A stretch of 64,000 bases of DNA from Pseudomonas sp. ZH-FAD (GCF_002803095.1 NZ_PGLR01000001.1:62001-126000); one strand, 5' to 3'. Positions 26,320 through 34,937 are shown, counted from the first letter of the stretch. A program made the numbers and translations. Notes: generated by a model not told the origin, from the letters alone.

Positions 26320-28551
26320 TCAGACGTTGTCTCGATCCCGAGGTGCCTGCAAACCCATTTCGATATCGCCTGGCGGCTCCGCCGCCCTGAACCGGTCGCG
26401 CTGTCTCATGGCCTGCTCCGCCACCTGACGCCCCACGTGCTCGAGCCCCCCCGCAAGCGTATTGAACACCCTGGTGCTGACCTCGGACGCAAGCCGTTGC
26501 TGCTGCCGCGAAGCCTGCTCGGCCGCCTGACGCCCCAGTTGCCCGAGACCGCTCACGACCGTGCTGGTCACAGCCTCGGTGATCTCGGTCGCGGCCTGCG
26601 GTGGCCCCTGAATCACTCCACGCAGTCGGTCGTAAGTGTTTTCGATCCGGCGCTCTGTCGTGCCCGGGCGCGAGCCATGGGGCAAGGTTTCCCGATCGGG
26701 ATCACGGATATTGTTCAGCGCATTGTCGAAACGGCCGGTGCCGCCCGCCTCGGCCTCGTCGCCGGCAGGCTTGTTGGCATAGAACACCTGTTGCATGAGA
26801 AAGGTCTGCAGCCCCGTGAGTATCACGGACGAGGCCATGCCGCCGGTTGTGCTGGTGTCCAGCTGCCTGATGGCACCTTCGACGCTGTTGTAGCCCATCA
26901 TGCCCAGTGCAGCGCTCCAACCCTTGCTGTCGTACTTCTGCCTGACCGAGGCATCCAGCGGATTGATCGTCGACAACCCATCCTTGAGCACATTGCCCAG
27001 GCGCTGGCCCAGAGCTTCCTGCGGCGCCGGCTTGGGTACGTGGGTCGGCAGGTCATGCCCCTCATGGCTGAACGTCTTCTGCCGTTGTCCCATCGCCTGC
27101 AGGCCATACATGCCGGCATTGCCCAGAAACGCAGCCAGTGCCATCGCCCCGGTTGATGCGGCATTTTGTGAGGACAGCAGGTTGACGAGCTCGCGTGCCG
27201 CCTGCGCACCGGGCAGACTGGTCAGCGTGATCGCATCGCCCTTGAGCGTCCCGGTCTTGTAGTCCTGCTGTGCATTCAAGAACGCCTTGCGCGCCTGCTC
27301 GACTTCGGCCTGGGCTGCGGCCATTTGTTCGGCGTCACGCTCCTGGTAACGCCCCTCGACGATCACCGCTCGAGGTGGGTCCGGGATGACTTCGCTCGGG
27401 TCGACCTCGCGTAACTCCGTCATACCCAGCGAGGCCAGAACCTCACGCGCCGCCGGTTTGGCGAAGTTGTCCAGAGTCTCATGCACCGCACCGATGGCCA
27501 TGCCACTGCCCAGCGCACGAGCGACGAATTCTGCCCCGACCAACTGCGGTGAGACATAGGCGCGTGCCATCACATAGAGCAATGTCGAGGCGATACCCGG
27601 CGGAACGCCATTGGCCATGAACGAACGCATCGCGGAAAACAGGCCCTGGTTACTGGCATTCATTGCCTCTACCTGGCTGTCGAGCCGGACATGCTGCAAG
27701 GCCGTGCCGAACTCACCTTGCGTATCGAACGCGTCTTGCGCGCTCTTGAGGTAGTCACGGATGTTTTGCCACTGCCGGGTCTGGACTTCCATTTGATCCG
27801 GGCTTTGCTGTTGGGCCCTTTGCTGGTCTTGCAGGCGGCTTTCGGCCAGCGCCAGTGCCTTGCCCAGCACCTTGCCCTTGATATCCTCCGTCCAGCGCTC
27901 TGCCATCGCCTGCAAGGCCTGCTGCCCGGCTTTCACCTGAGCTCGCTCGGTGTCATCCAGCAAGGTGTGCTGCAGTACCTGCCGATACAGATCCAACTGC
28001 CCTTCCAGGTGGCGCGATATCTCACCAAGGCCCTGGTCCAGTATCGCGCCCAATTGCACCAGGGACGGCAACTCATCCTGCAGGCCCGGGGCGAACAACT
28101 GGTCAAGAGCGGTCGCCATTTTCTCCAGGCTGTCGCCATAGGGAATCGGCGAGGCCAGCTGCTCGACATGCCCCATATTGAGAATCTCCGACGCCTGCTG
28201 CAGGCTCAGCGAAGGGTGCGCCTGCAACAATTCACCTTCGATCAGCATGCGCCGCTTGGCAGCCTCCAGGGGGTGATAGGCCGGTCTGTCCGTGTCCGCC
28301 TGCCGGGCCGCCTCACGCTGAGCCTTCTGGCGTAACTCGCGTAGCGCCGGGAAGGTGGATTCGTAGCGTTCGAGCGCACTCTGCGGCCTGGCAGCGCGCT
28401 CGGCCTGACGCCCCTGCAAGGGTGCCTCGCTGGCCACCGTGACGCTGGGTTGCGATACCGGTGAAGCAGGGCGCGCGCCAGTGACAGACGGGCTTGGGCT
28501 ATGCCCAACCCCATGTGCTGAGGCTGAACTGGGCTGGTGGATTCTGTCCAT
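26320..28551 (-). CDS. hopM1: HopM1-family type III effector
   Basis: 743 residues with a Ser/Pro/Gln-rich, disordered N-terminus typical of secreted effectors. It resembles P. syringae HopM1 in several blocks: VHETLDNFAKP near 355, VIPDP shortly after, and NALNNIRDPDRETLPH near 610, where HopM1 has NALNNIRHPNRESLPH-like sequence. HopM1 suppresses plant immunity by promoting ARF-GEF (MIN7) degradation and water-soaking in P. syringae infections; whether this homologue does so is unknown. Its ATG overlaps the chaperone stop (TGATG). The adjacent ShcM-like gene and hrp box make it part of the HrpL regulon. Confidence 0.82.
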   Translation of the reverse strand: MDRIHQPSSASAHGVGHSPSPSVTGARPASPVSQPSVTVASEAPLQGRQAERAARPQSALERYESTFPALRELRQKAQREAARQADTDRPAYHPLEAAKRRMLIEGELLQAHPSLSLQQASEILNMGHVEQLASPIPYGDSLEKMATALDQLFAPGLQDELPSLVQLGAILDQGLGEISRHLEGQLDLYRQVLQHTLLDDTERAQVKAGQQALQAMAERWTEDIKGKVLGKALALAESRLQDQQRAQQQSPDQMEVQTRQWQNIRDYLKSAQDAFDTQGEFGTALQHVRLDSQVEAMNASNQGLFSAMRSFMANGVPPGIASTLLYVMARAYVSPQLVGAEFVARALGSGMAIGAVHETLDNFAKPAAREVLASLGMTELREVDPSEVIPDPPRAVIVEGRYQERDAEQMAAAQAEVEQARKAFLNAQQDYKTGTLKGDAITLTSLPGAQAARELVNLLSSQNAASTGAMALAAFLGNAGMYGLQAMGQRQKTFSHEGHDLPTHVPKPAPQEALGQRLGNVLKDGLSTINPLDASVRQKYDSKGWSAALGMMGYNSVEGAIRQLDTSTTGGMASSVILTGLQTFLMQQVFYANKPAGDEAEAGGTGRFDNALNNIRDPDRETLPHGSRPGTTERRIENTYDRLRGVIQGPPQAATEITEAVTSTVVSGLGQLGRQAAEQASRQQQRLASEVSTRVFNTLAGGLEHVGRQVAEQAMRQRDRFRAAEPPGDIEMGLQAPRDRDNV

Positions 28552-28988
28552 CACAACCTCACCTGCGCATGACGTGGGCTCGGGCGCTCCAGGAAATGAT
28601 CGCCACGCCAGTTATGAGCCATGTCGGCCAGTTGCCCGAGCAGTGCCAGCAAGCGTTGGCCAGTGGCAGCCTGTAGCAGGAGGCTGACACCCAGCGTCAG
28701 GCGCTGGGTCTCGCTGTTGTAGGAACAGCTGGGACTGCCAGCACCGACGAACAGATGAAAGTTGATATCCAGCAAGCGCAGCAGCACGGCATCTCGATGC
28801 TGGCTGGGCAACGGCCCCAGGTCGGTATAGATCAACACCTCGCTGTACGGATCGCCTGAGCGCTCGACGAGGCTGAAGTTGACCTTGCCCACCGTCAGGG
28901 CGGTTCGTTCATAGAGCGCTTTCGGGTTCGGCAACAAAGCCAGCTGGCAGAGGTCATCGACCAACCGGCAATAGGCAGCACTGGGCAT
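28551..28988 (-). CDS. shcM: ShcM-like type III effector chaperone
   Basis: 145 residues, Leu-rich, with the alpha-beta-beta-beta-alpha-beta-beta-alpha pattern of class I (CesT-type) chaperones, for example NFSLVERSGDPYSEVLIYTDLG and LLRLLDINFHLF. It is translationally coupled to the HopM1-family gene, as shcM is to hopM1 in P. syringae. GGAGG six bases before 28988 fixes the start; an in-frame ATG eight codons upstream lacks such a site. Confidence 0.8.
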   Translation of the reverse strand: MPSAAYCRLVDDLCQLALLPNPKALYERTALTVGKVNFSLVERSGDPYSEVLIYTDLGPLPSQHRDAVLLRLLDINFHLFVGAGSPSCSYNSETQRLTLGVSLLLQAATGQRLLALLGQLADMAHNWRGDHFLERPSPRHAQVRL

Positions 28989-29029
28989 TCCACACCTCCA
29001 TACCAGGGACATCCATCAAAGCTGCCGCT

Positions 29030-29057
29030 TGGGTGGCAAGCGTTCGGATGGGGTTCC
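29030..29057 (-). promoter_or_regulatory. hrp box for the shcM-hopM1 operon
   Basis: Reading the minus strand: GGAACC, a 15-base spacer, then CCACCCA, an exact HrpL consensus match, about 42 bases before the shcM start. It links the effector pair to the local HrpL. Confidence 0.92.
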
Positions 29058-29165
29058 TGGCCGGGCGCGGAATTCACAAAAGTTTAATATTTCAGATAGT
29101 TATGTCTGGCTCTAGCCGTCATGGTGGGTTGATCGAAGAACGGGCATTTCTGCTGGTCGAGCCCA

Positions 29166-29732
29166 TCAGGCTTGCGACACCACTCGCTTGGCCAGTTGGA
29201 AATGACGTTGCCAGTAGGCGTCGTTGAGGCGGTCGATACGAACCTTGGTGCCGCGACGCGGCGCATGGACGAAACGACCCTCACCGATGTAGATGGCCAC
29301 ATGGTCCACCGAACGGCTGCGGATGCGAAAGAACAGCAAATCGCCGGGCTGCAGGTCGCTGCGTTTCACCGACGGCGCGTCCAGGCGCGACAACGCGCGG
29401 GAGGTACGCGGCAGTTCGAGGTCTTCCTGGGTCTTGAAGGCGTATTGCACCAGGCCGCTGCAATCGAAGCCGTGGCGCAGGCTGCTACCGCCCCAGCGGT
29501 AAGGCGTACCCAGTGCAGCGAGGGCGCGATCGATCACTTCGCTGGCTGGCTTGGGTTCGGCCGCTGGCGCAGTGGCAAGAATGGTGTGAATGCGAAAGGT
29601 GGCGGAGGCTTGGGTACAGATTCCCAGTAAAAGAGCGCCTCCCAGGCAAAGTGACATGAAGAACTTATTCAAACCCAGTGACCCTGGTGATTGGCCTTTG
29701 CGCGGAAGCCCTTCCGAATCAAGGCATTGCAT
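29166..29732 (-). CDS. NlpC/P60-family cell-wall endopeptidase
   Basis: 188 residues. A hydrophobic segment near 26-44 (MSLCLGGALLLGICTQASA) reads as a signal peptide or anchor. A C40 peptidase domain follows from about residue 65, with catalytic Cys in GFDCSGLV, His in DHVAIYIG and a third polar residue in FVHAP. Such enzymes cut peptide stems in peptidoglycan. AGGAGG ten bases before 29732 supports the long start, although ATG at 29657 would place the signal peptide at the N-terminus. It flanks the secretion cluster and may be unrelated to it. Confidence 0.8.
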   Translation of the reverse strand: MQCLDSEGLPRKGQSPGSLGLNKFFMSLCLGGALLLGICTQASATFRIHTILATAPAAEPKPASEVIDRALAALGTPYRWGGSSLRHGFDCSGLVQYAFKTQEDLELPRTSRALSRLDAPSVKRSDLQPGDLLFFRIRSRSVDHVAIYIGEGRFVHAPRRGTKVRIDRLNDAYWQRHFQLAKRVVSQA

Positions 29733-29905
29733 CGGAAACGAGCCTCCTGCCCGTCCCGGAGACGGACTCCCGGTAAAAGTCTTTGGTTCAGTTTCAGGGG
29801 GTAGTAGTCGACGAACGGTTTGCCGCTGATGCCTTCGTATTCCCGACCATTCGCACCCAATTTCGCCCCTCCGGCTGAGCCGCGCCCACAGGCCGTTAAG
29901 GCCAC
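29669..29905 (-). pseudogene. Possible remnant of a lipoprotein gene
   Basis: An open frame starting at GTG reads VALTACGRGSAGG, like the end of a lipoprotein signal, then GREYEGISGKPFVDYYPLKLN. The upstream part of a signal peptide (RRQAIA) is open but has no ATG before an in-frame stop. The frame overlaps the 5' end of the NlpC/P60 gene. It may be a decayed gene or chance; no family recognised. Confidence 0.25.
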
Positions 29906-30003
29906 GGCGATGGCCTGGCGGCGGTGAAGGCGAAACGCTCGGTCACCTCGGCAGGCGGCGAACCCATCCTACAGATGCCCTGCATCTCATGGTTGGCGCG
30001 GCG

Positions 30004-30480
30004 CTAGTCGTCCAGATCAGCGGGCGCACCTGCTGTATCCGCCTTGATGGTCTTGGTGACGATGTAAGTGAAGTAGCGCTCGATACCGAGGTCTTCCAGC
30101 AGCAGCTGGTCGATGAAACGCTGGTAGTGGTCGATGTCGCGGGCGCGGATCATGGCGATGTAGTCGACGCCGCCGCCGGTGGCGTAGCAGAAGCCCACCT
30201 CCGGTGCCTCGGCCAGGCGCTGCTCGAAGCGGCGCATATCCTGGGCGGTGTGACGGGCCAGGGTGATTTCAACCAGCACCTGCTGGCTCTTGAACAGCGC
30301 TGCCCAGTCGATCTGCGCGCGGTAGCCCTTGATCAGCCCGGCGCTTTCCAGCTTGCGCACCCGCTCCCAGGCCGGCGTCACCGAGAGGTTGATCGCCTCG
30401 GCCAGGGCCGACTTGGTGATCCGCCCATCCTCGGCAAGGATGCGCAGAATCTTCAGGTCATAGCGGTCGAGCTTGTGCAT
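30004..30480 (-). CDS. doeX: Lrp/AsnC-family regulator of ectoine catabolism
   Basis: 158 residues: N-terminal helix-turn-helix (about 5-50, LAEAINLSVTPAWERVRKLESAGLI) and C-terminal RAM effector domain (about 65-145). Members found beside doeA/doeB are called DoeX or AsnC and respond to pathway intermediates. It lies downstream of doeB in the same direction, separated by about 105 bp containing a REP element. It is the last ectoine gene before the type III island. Confidence 0.82.
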   Translation of the reverse strand: MHKLDRYDLKILRILAEDGRITKSALAEAINLSVTPAWERVRKLESAGLIKGYRAQIDWAALFKSQQVLVEITLARHTAQDMRRFEQRLAEAPEVGFCYATGGGVDYIAMIRARDIDHYQRFIDQLLLEDLGIERYFTYIVTKTIKADTAGAPADLDD

Positions 30481-30515
30481 CGGCAGTACGCCTATCTTGG
30501 GAACGATGCGAGACC

Positions 30516-30541
30516 GGTAGGAGCGAGCTTGCTCGCGAAGC
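30516..30541. repeat. REP-type element upstream of doeX
   Basis: Contains TAGGAGCGAGCTTGCTCGCGA, the other common Pseudomonas REP form, with GCGAGCTTGCTCGC as its palindrome. It sits in the doeB-doeX gap. Confidence 0.7.
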
Positions 30542-30586
30542 TTTTGCCTTGCCGGCGTTCACGAGCATGGCTGCAGGTTGGGCTCT

Positions 30587-31588
30587 TCAACCCACCACCT
30601 CGGCAACCACCGCGAGGGTATCACCACTTTTCACCAACCCCGGAAAATGCCGAGCGGCGAGCAGGCCGCTGCGTTTGGCGTGGTATTCCCGGGCCGGCTC
30701 GCCGGTGCGGCGGGCGCTGTGCACGCGGGCGATTACCTCGCCTTTCTCGACGTGCTCGCCGAGGTCACGGCACATCTCCAGCAGGCCGTCATCCTCGCTG
30801 GCGACGAAGCAGTCGCCGTCGGGCATATCGAGCATCACCGATTCACCCGCCTCGATCTCACCCTGCAGCAGGCCGAAATGGATCAGCAGGTTGCGCACGC
30901 CGCGCTCGGCGATGGCCAGGCTTTTCGCCGTGCTGCTGCCACCGCCTCCCAGCTCGGTGGTAACGAACACCTTGCCCAGCTCCTCGGCGGCGGTGTCATA
31001 CATGCCCACTGCGTCCAGCTCCAGCATGCGCATGCAGTAGGGCGCGGCGAAGGCGCGCATGCCAGCGGCGCAAGCGGCGTCCTGGACCTTGTCGGGCAGC
31101 ACATGGCAGGCGGCGAAGGGCAGGAAGTCCAGGGTCTTGCCGCCGGAGTGGATGTCCAGCACCACGTCGGCCAGCGGCAGCAGGCTGCGCTGAAAGTAAT
31201 CGGCGATTTTCTGCGTCACCGTACCGTCCGGCTTGCCGGGAAAGCTGCGGTTGAGATTGCCCTTGTCGATCGGCGAGGTGCGGGTGCCAGCCTGCACCGC
31301 CGGGGTGTTCATGAACGGCACGATGATCACTCGGCCGCTGACGTCCTCGGCGCGCAGGCGCTGGGCCAGCTTGCTCAGCGCCAGCGGGCCTTCGTACTCG
31401 TCACCGTGGTTGCCGCCGGTAAGCAGCGCGGTGGGGCCGCTGCCGTTCTTAACCACGGTCACCGGGATCATCACCGCGCCCCAGGCCGAATCGTCGCGGG
31501 AATAGGGCAGCTTGAGGAAGCCGTGTTGTACGCCGTCACGGTCGAAATCGACCGTGGGGCTGATGGGGTTGTCGCGCAGTTGGGTCAT
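30587..31588 (-). CDS. doeB: N-alpha-acetyl-L-2,4-diaminobutyrate deacetylase
   Basis: 333 residues, a zinc-dependent succinylglutamate desuccinylase/aspartoacylase-type enzyme. Metal-binding blocks are GGNHGDEYEGP (His and Glu) and DIHSGGKTLDF (His). It removes acetate from N-alpha-acetyl-diaminobutyrate made by DoeA, giving the substrate of DoeD. It follows doeA in the same direction with a REP element between them. Full length. Confidence 0.88.
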   Translation of the reverse strand: MTQLRDNPISPTVDFDRDGVQHGFLKLPYSRDDSAWGAVMIPVTVVKNGSGPTALLTGGNHGDEYEGPLALSKLAQRLRAEDVSGRVIIVPFMNTPAVQAGTRTSPIDKGNLNRSFPGKPDGTVTQKIADYFQRSLLPLADVVLDIHSGGKTLDFLPFAACHVLPDKVQDAACAAGMRAFAAPYCMRMLELDAVGMYDTAAEELGKVFVTTELGGGGSSTAKSLAIAERGVRNLLIHFGLLQGEIEAGESVMLDMPDGDCFVASEDDGLLEMCRDLGEHVEKGEVIARVHSARRTGEPAREYHAKRSGLLAARHFPGLVKSGDTLAVVAEVVG

Positions 31589-31615
31589 GGTCGGGCCTTC
31601 AAGATGGAGCTCATT

Positions 31616-31662
31616 GTGGGAGGGGCTTTAGCCGCGAATGGAAAACTTCGCGGCTAAAGCGG
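31616..31662. repeat. REP-type pair between doeA and doeB
   Basis: GTGGGAGGGGCTTTAGCCGC at about 31616-31635 is followed by an inverted partial copy (TTCGCGGCTAAAGC) ending near 31662. Other than this the doeA-doeB gap is empty. Confidence 0.7.
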
Positions 31663-31703
31663 ATCGCCGCCCGGCCGCTCCTACTGAAGCGGCAGCCACA
31701 GGA

Positions 31704-32894
31704 TCAGTCCTTCACGAACAGCTTGCGCGGCACGTCGCAGAAGGTCTCCACGCCGCTGTCGGTGATCAGGATCGATTCGGTGATCTCCAGGCCCCAGTCG
31801 TCCAGCCACAGGCCGGGCATGAAGTGGAAGGTCATCCCCGGCTGCAGCACGCTCTCGTCGCTCGGGCGCAGGCTCATGGTGCGCTCGCCCCAGTCCGGCG
31901 GATAACTGATACCGATGGGGTAGCCGCAACGGCTGTCCTTGTGGATGCCGAACTTCTCCAGCACCTTGAAGAAGGCGCGGGCGATATCGCCGGTGGTATT
32001 GCCCGGCTTGGCTGCTTCCAGGCCGGCGGCGATGCCCTCGACCACGGCCTTCTCGCCGTCGAGGAAATGCTGCGGCGGCTTGCCCAGGTAGATGGTGCGC
32101 GACAGCGGGCAGTGATAGCGCTTGTAGCAGCCGGCGATCTCGAAGAAGGTGCCGGCGCCGCTGATCATCGGCGAGTCGTCCCAGGTCAGGTGCGGCGCGC
32201 TGGCATCGGCGCCAGTGGGCAGCAGCGGCACGATGGCTGGGTAATCGCCACCATGGCCGTCGGCACCGAGGATGCCGGTGCGGTAGATCTCGGCCACCAG
32301 CTCGTTCTTGCGCAGACCCGGCTCGATCTTGTCGAAGATCGCCGCGTGCATCTGCTCGACGATCTTCGCCGCGATGCGCATGTAGCCGATTTCAGTAGGC
32401 GACTTGATCGCCCGCTGCCAGTTGACCAGGGCAGTGGAGTCGACGAAGCGCGCGTTGGGCAGGTTGCGCTGCAGCGAGGCGTAGGCAGCGGCGCTGAAGT
32501 AGTAGTTGTCCAGCTCGACGCCGATGCTGAGCTTGTCCCAGCCACGTGCGGCGATGACCTCCTTGGACAGGTAGTCCATCGGGTGGCGCTCGGTGGACTG
32601 CACATAGTGGTCGGGGTAACCGACGATGCTGCTCTGCTGCATGAACACCGTGCGCTTGGCGCCGTTGGCGTCCTGACCACGGCCATACCAGACCGGCTCG
32701 CCATCGAGCGCCAGCAGCACGCACTGGTGCACGTAGAACGACCAGCCGTCATAGCCGGTGAGCCAGGCCATGTTCGACGGATCGGTGACGATCAGCAGCT
32801 CGATGCCCCTGGCCTGCATGGCGCTGCGCGTCTTGGCCAGGCGCTGGGCATATTCCTCCCGGCTGAAGGGGAGGTTGACGACGATTTCGGACAT
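31704..32894 (-). CDS. doeA: Ectoine hydrolase
   Basis: 396 residues of the M24 (creatinase/prolidase) fold: an N-terminal creatinase domain (about 1-150) and a C-terminal pita-bread domain. It opens the ectoine ring to N-acetyl-diaminobutyrate isomers. Typical DoeA blocks include TDPSNMAWLTGYDGWSFY near the N-terminus and YKRYHCPLSRTIYLG in the catalytic domain. Neighbours doeB and eutBC fix the pathway. Confidence 0.9.
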   Translation of the reverse strand: MSEIVVNLPFSREEYAQRLAKTRSAMQARGIELLIVTDPSNMAWLTGYDGWSFYVHQCVLLALDGEPVWYGRGQDANGAKRTVFMQQSSIVGYPDHYVQSTERHPMDYLSKEVIAARGWDKLSIGVELDNYYFSAAAYASLQRNLPNARFVDSTALVNWQRAIKSPTEIGYMRIAAKIVEQMHAAIFDKIEPGLRKNELVAEIYRTGILGADGHGGDYPAIVPLLPTGADASAPHLTWDDSPMISGAGTFFEIAGCYKRYHCPLSRTIYLGKPPQHFLDGEKAVVEGIAAGLEAAKPGNTTGDIARAFFKVLEKFGIHKDSRCGYPIGISYPPDWGERTMSLRPSDESVLQPGMTFHFMPGLWLDDWGLEITESILITDSGVETFCDVPRKLFVKD

Positions 32895-32919
32895 GGATGA
32901 ATCCCCGTGGTTTTTTGGA

Positions 32920-32974
32920 CTGTGGGAGGGGCTTTAGCCGCGACGAGACCAATCGCGGCTGAAGCCCCTCCCAC
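32920..32974. repeat. REP-type inverted pair between eutC and doeA
   Basis: Two facing REP copies, TGTGGGAGGGGCTTTAGCCG and TCGCGGCTGAAGCCCCTCCC, separated by about 11 bases, can form a long stem in the eutC-doeA transcript. Such stems often modulate expression within operons. Confidence 0.75.
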
Positions 32975-32978
32975 AGGT

Positions 32979-33956
32979 TCATGAATCGAAGTTGAGGCCT
33001 TTACCGGCAGCGACGGCGCGCTGGTAGGCGAGGCTGGCGATGGCGGTGTCCTGGGCGCCGGTGCCGGTCAGGTCGCACAGGGTGATCTGGTCATTCGCGG
33101 TGCGCCCCGGGCGCTGGCCGGCGATCACCTGGCCGAGTTCGGCGAAATCGGCATCGGCGGCAACCAGGCCGGCGGCGATGGCATGATTGAGCTCGCCCAA
33201 TACGCGGGTCTGGCTCAGGCGGTCGGCGACATAGGCATCGACCCGCGCCAGCACGGTCGGGGCGATCTCGTTCTTGTGCTCTGCATCCGAGCCCATGGCG
33301 GTGATATGCAGACCAGGGCGCAGATGCTGCGGCTGGATGAGTGGCGCGCGACTGGGCGTGGTGGTGATGGCGATATCGGCGCCATCCAGTGCGGCATCGA
33401 TACTGTCCACCGCACGCGCATCGTCCAGCTCGGCGGCCATGGCCTGAGCCTTGGCGGGATCGCGCGCCCAGATACGTACCTCGCGCACCTCCCGCACCAG
33501 GCGCAGGGCCTGCAACTGCAGGCGCGCCTGCTCGCCGGCACCGAGAATGGCGACCACCTTGGCATCTTCACGGGCCAGCCATTTGGCGGCGATGGCGCCA
33601 GCGGCGGCGGTGCGCACGGCGGTGAGGTAGCCGTTGTCCAGCAGCAGCGCATCGGCCAGGCCGGTCTGCGCCGAGAACAGCATCATCAGGCCGTTGAGGC
33701 TGGGCAGGCCAAGCTTGGGGTTGTCGAAGAAACCGGGACTGACCTTGATCGCGAAGTGCGCCACGCCGGGCAGGTAGGCGGTCTTCACGTCCACCTCACC
33801 GTTATGCTCGGGCACGTCCAGGCGCAGGATCGGAGGCATCGCCACCGCGGCCGTGGCGAGCAGGCGAAAGGCGTTTTCCACCACCGCGAGGCTGTCGGTG
33901 TCGAGGCCGACGCAATCGCGCAAATCGGCCTGGTTGAGTATCAGGGTCTTGGCCAT
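32979..33956 (-). CDS. eutC: Ornithine cyclodeaminase-family protein EutC
   Basis: 325 residues of the ornithine cyclodeaminase/mu-crystallin family with a Rossmann segment KVVAILGAGEQARLQL near 135-150. Beside eutB and doeA this family member is EutC, implicated with EutA and EutB in converting hydroxyectoine to ectoine. Ten bases separate it from eutB; GAGGAG precedes the start. The exact reaction is not settled. Confidence 0.82.
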   Translation of the reverse strand: MAKTLILNQADLRDCVGLDTDSLAVVENAFRLLATAAVAMPPILRLDVPEHNGEVDVKTAYLPGVAHFAIKVSPGFFDNPKLGLPSLNGLMMLFSAQTGLADALLLDNGYLTAVRTAAAGAIAAKWLAREDAKVVAILGAGEQARLQLQALRLVREVREVRIWARDPAKAQAMAAELDDARAVDSIDAALDGADIAITTTPSRAPLIQPQHLRPGLHITAMGSDAEHKNEIAPTVLARVDAYVADRLSQTRVLGELNHAIAAGLVAADADFAELGQVIAGQRPGRTANDQITLCDLTGTGAQDTAIASLAYQRAVAAGKGLNFDS

Positions 33957-33965
33957 GGGGGCTCC

Positions 33966-34937
33966 TCAGGCGTCGGCGCCATTGAGCACGCGCAGGTGCT
34001 GGTCGATATCGATATTGCGGCCGCTGATCACTACCACCACTGGGCCACGCGGCTCGATCAGGCCATCGAGCAGGGCGGCGATACCGACCGCGGCAGCGCC
34101 TTCGATCACCAACCGCTCCTCGCGGTAGGCATGGCGAATGCCGCGAGCGATGGCGGCTTCATCGAGCAGGTGCAACTGGTCGCACAGCTCGCGGGTGAGG
34201 GCGTAGGTGTAGCGGTTGTCCAGGCCGATACCGCCGCCGAGGGAATCGGCCAGGGTCGGCAGCTCCTCCACCTCGACCGGCTCGCCGGCCTGCAGGCTGG
34301 CGTGCATCGCCGCGCCCCGTTGCATGCTGATGCCGTGGGTGCGAATGGCCGGGCTGGCCGCCTTGATCGCCAGCGCCACGCCGGCGAACAGACCGCCGCC
34401 TGACAGCGGCACCAGCACCTCGCAGACATCCGGACACTGCTCAAGAATCTCCAGGCCCAGGCTGCCTTGGCCGGCGATCACATGCGGGTGATCGAAGGGT
34501 GGAATGAACGCGGCGCCCTGTTCGCGGGCGATGCGCAGGGCTTCGAGCTGGGCGTCGTCCTGGCTGCGGCCGCTGATCACCACCTCGGCGCCCAGCTCGC
34601 GAATGGCGCGCACCTTGTTCTGCGGCACCAGCTCGGAGAGGCAGACGATTGCCTTCACGCCCTGCTGCGAGGCGGCGAAGGCAAGGGCACGGCCATGGTT
34701 GCCGGTGGAGGCAGTGACCACGCCGAGGCGCTTCTGCTCGGCACCCAGCTGCGCCACCGCATTGCTCGCGCCGCGCAGCTTGAAGCTGCCGGTGGCCTGC
34801 TGCGATTCCAGCTTCAGCCACACCGGCACACCGGCCAGGCGACTCAGGCTCGGTGAGTGCTCCAGCGGCGTCTGGCGCACCAGACCGGCGATACGCTGGC
34901 GGGCCTGGAGCAGTTCATCGAAGTGGATGGAAGACAT
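33966..34937 (-). CDS. eutB: Threonine dehydratase-like protein EutB
   Basis: 323 residues of the fold-type II PLP family. The PLP lysine lies in ATGSFKLRGASNAV near residue 53, with the phosphate-binding loop SGGGLFAGVA near 178-187. It resembles catabolic threonine dehydratase/serine racemase but its position as first gene of the eut-doe run marks it as EutB of hydroxyectoine use. A candidate EnuR site lies about 60 bases upstream. Confidence 0.82.
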   Translation of the reverse strand: MSSIHFDELLQARQRIAGLVRQTPLEHSPSLSRLAGVPVWLKLESQQATGSFKLRGASNAVAQLGAEQKRLGVVTASTGNHGRALAFAASQQGVKAIVCLSELVPQNKVRAIRELGAEVVISGRSQDDAQLEALRIAREQGAAFIPPFDHPHVIAGQGSLGLEILEQCPDVCEVLVPLSGGGLFAGVALAIKAASPAIRTHGISMQRGAAMHASLQAGEPVEVEELPTLADSLGGGIGLDNRYTYALTRELCDQLHLLDEAAIARGIRHAYREERLVIEGAAAVGIAALLDGLIEPRGPVVVVISGRNIDIDQHLRVLNGADA

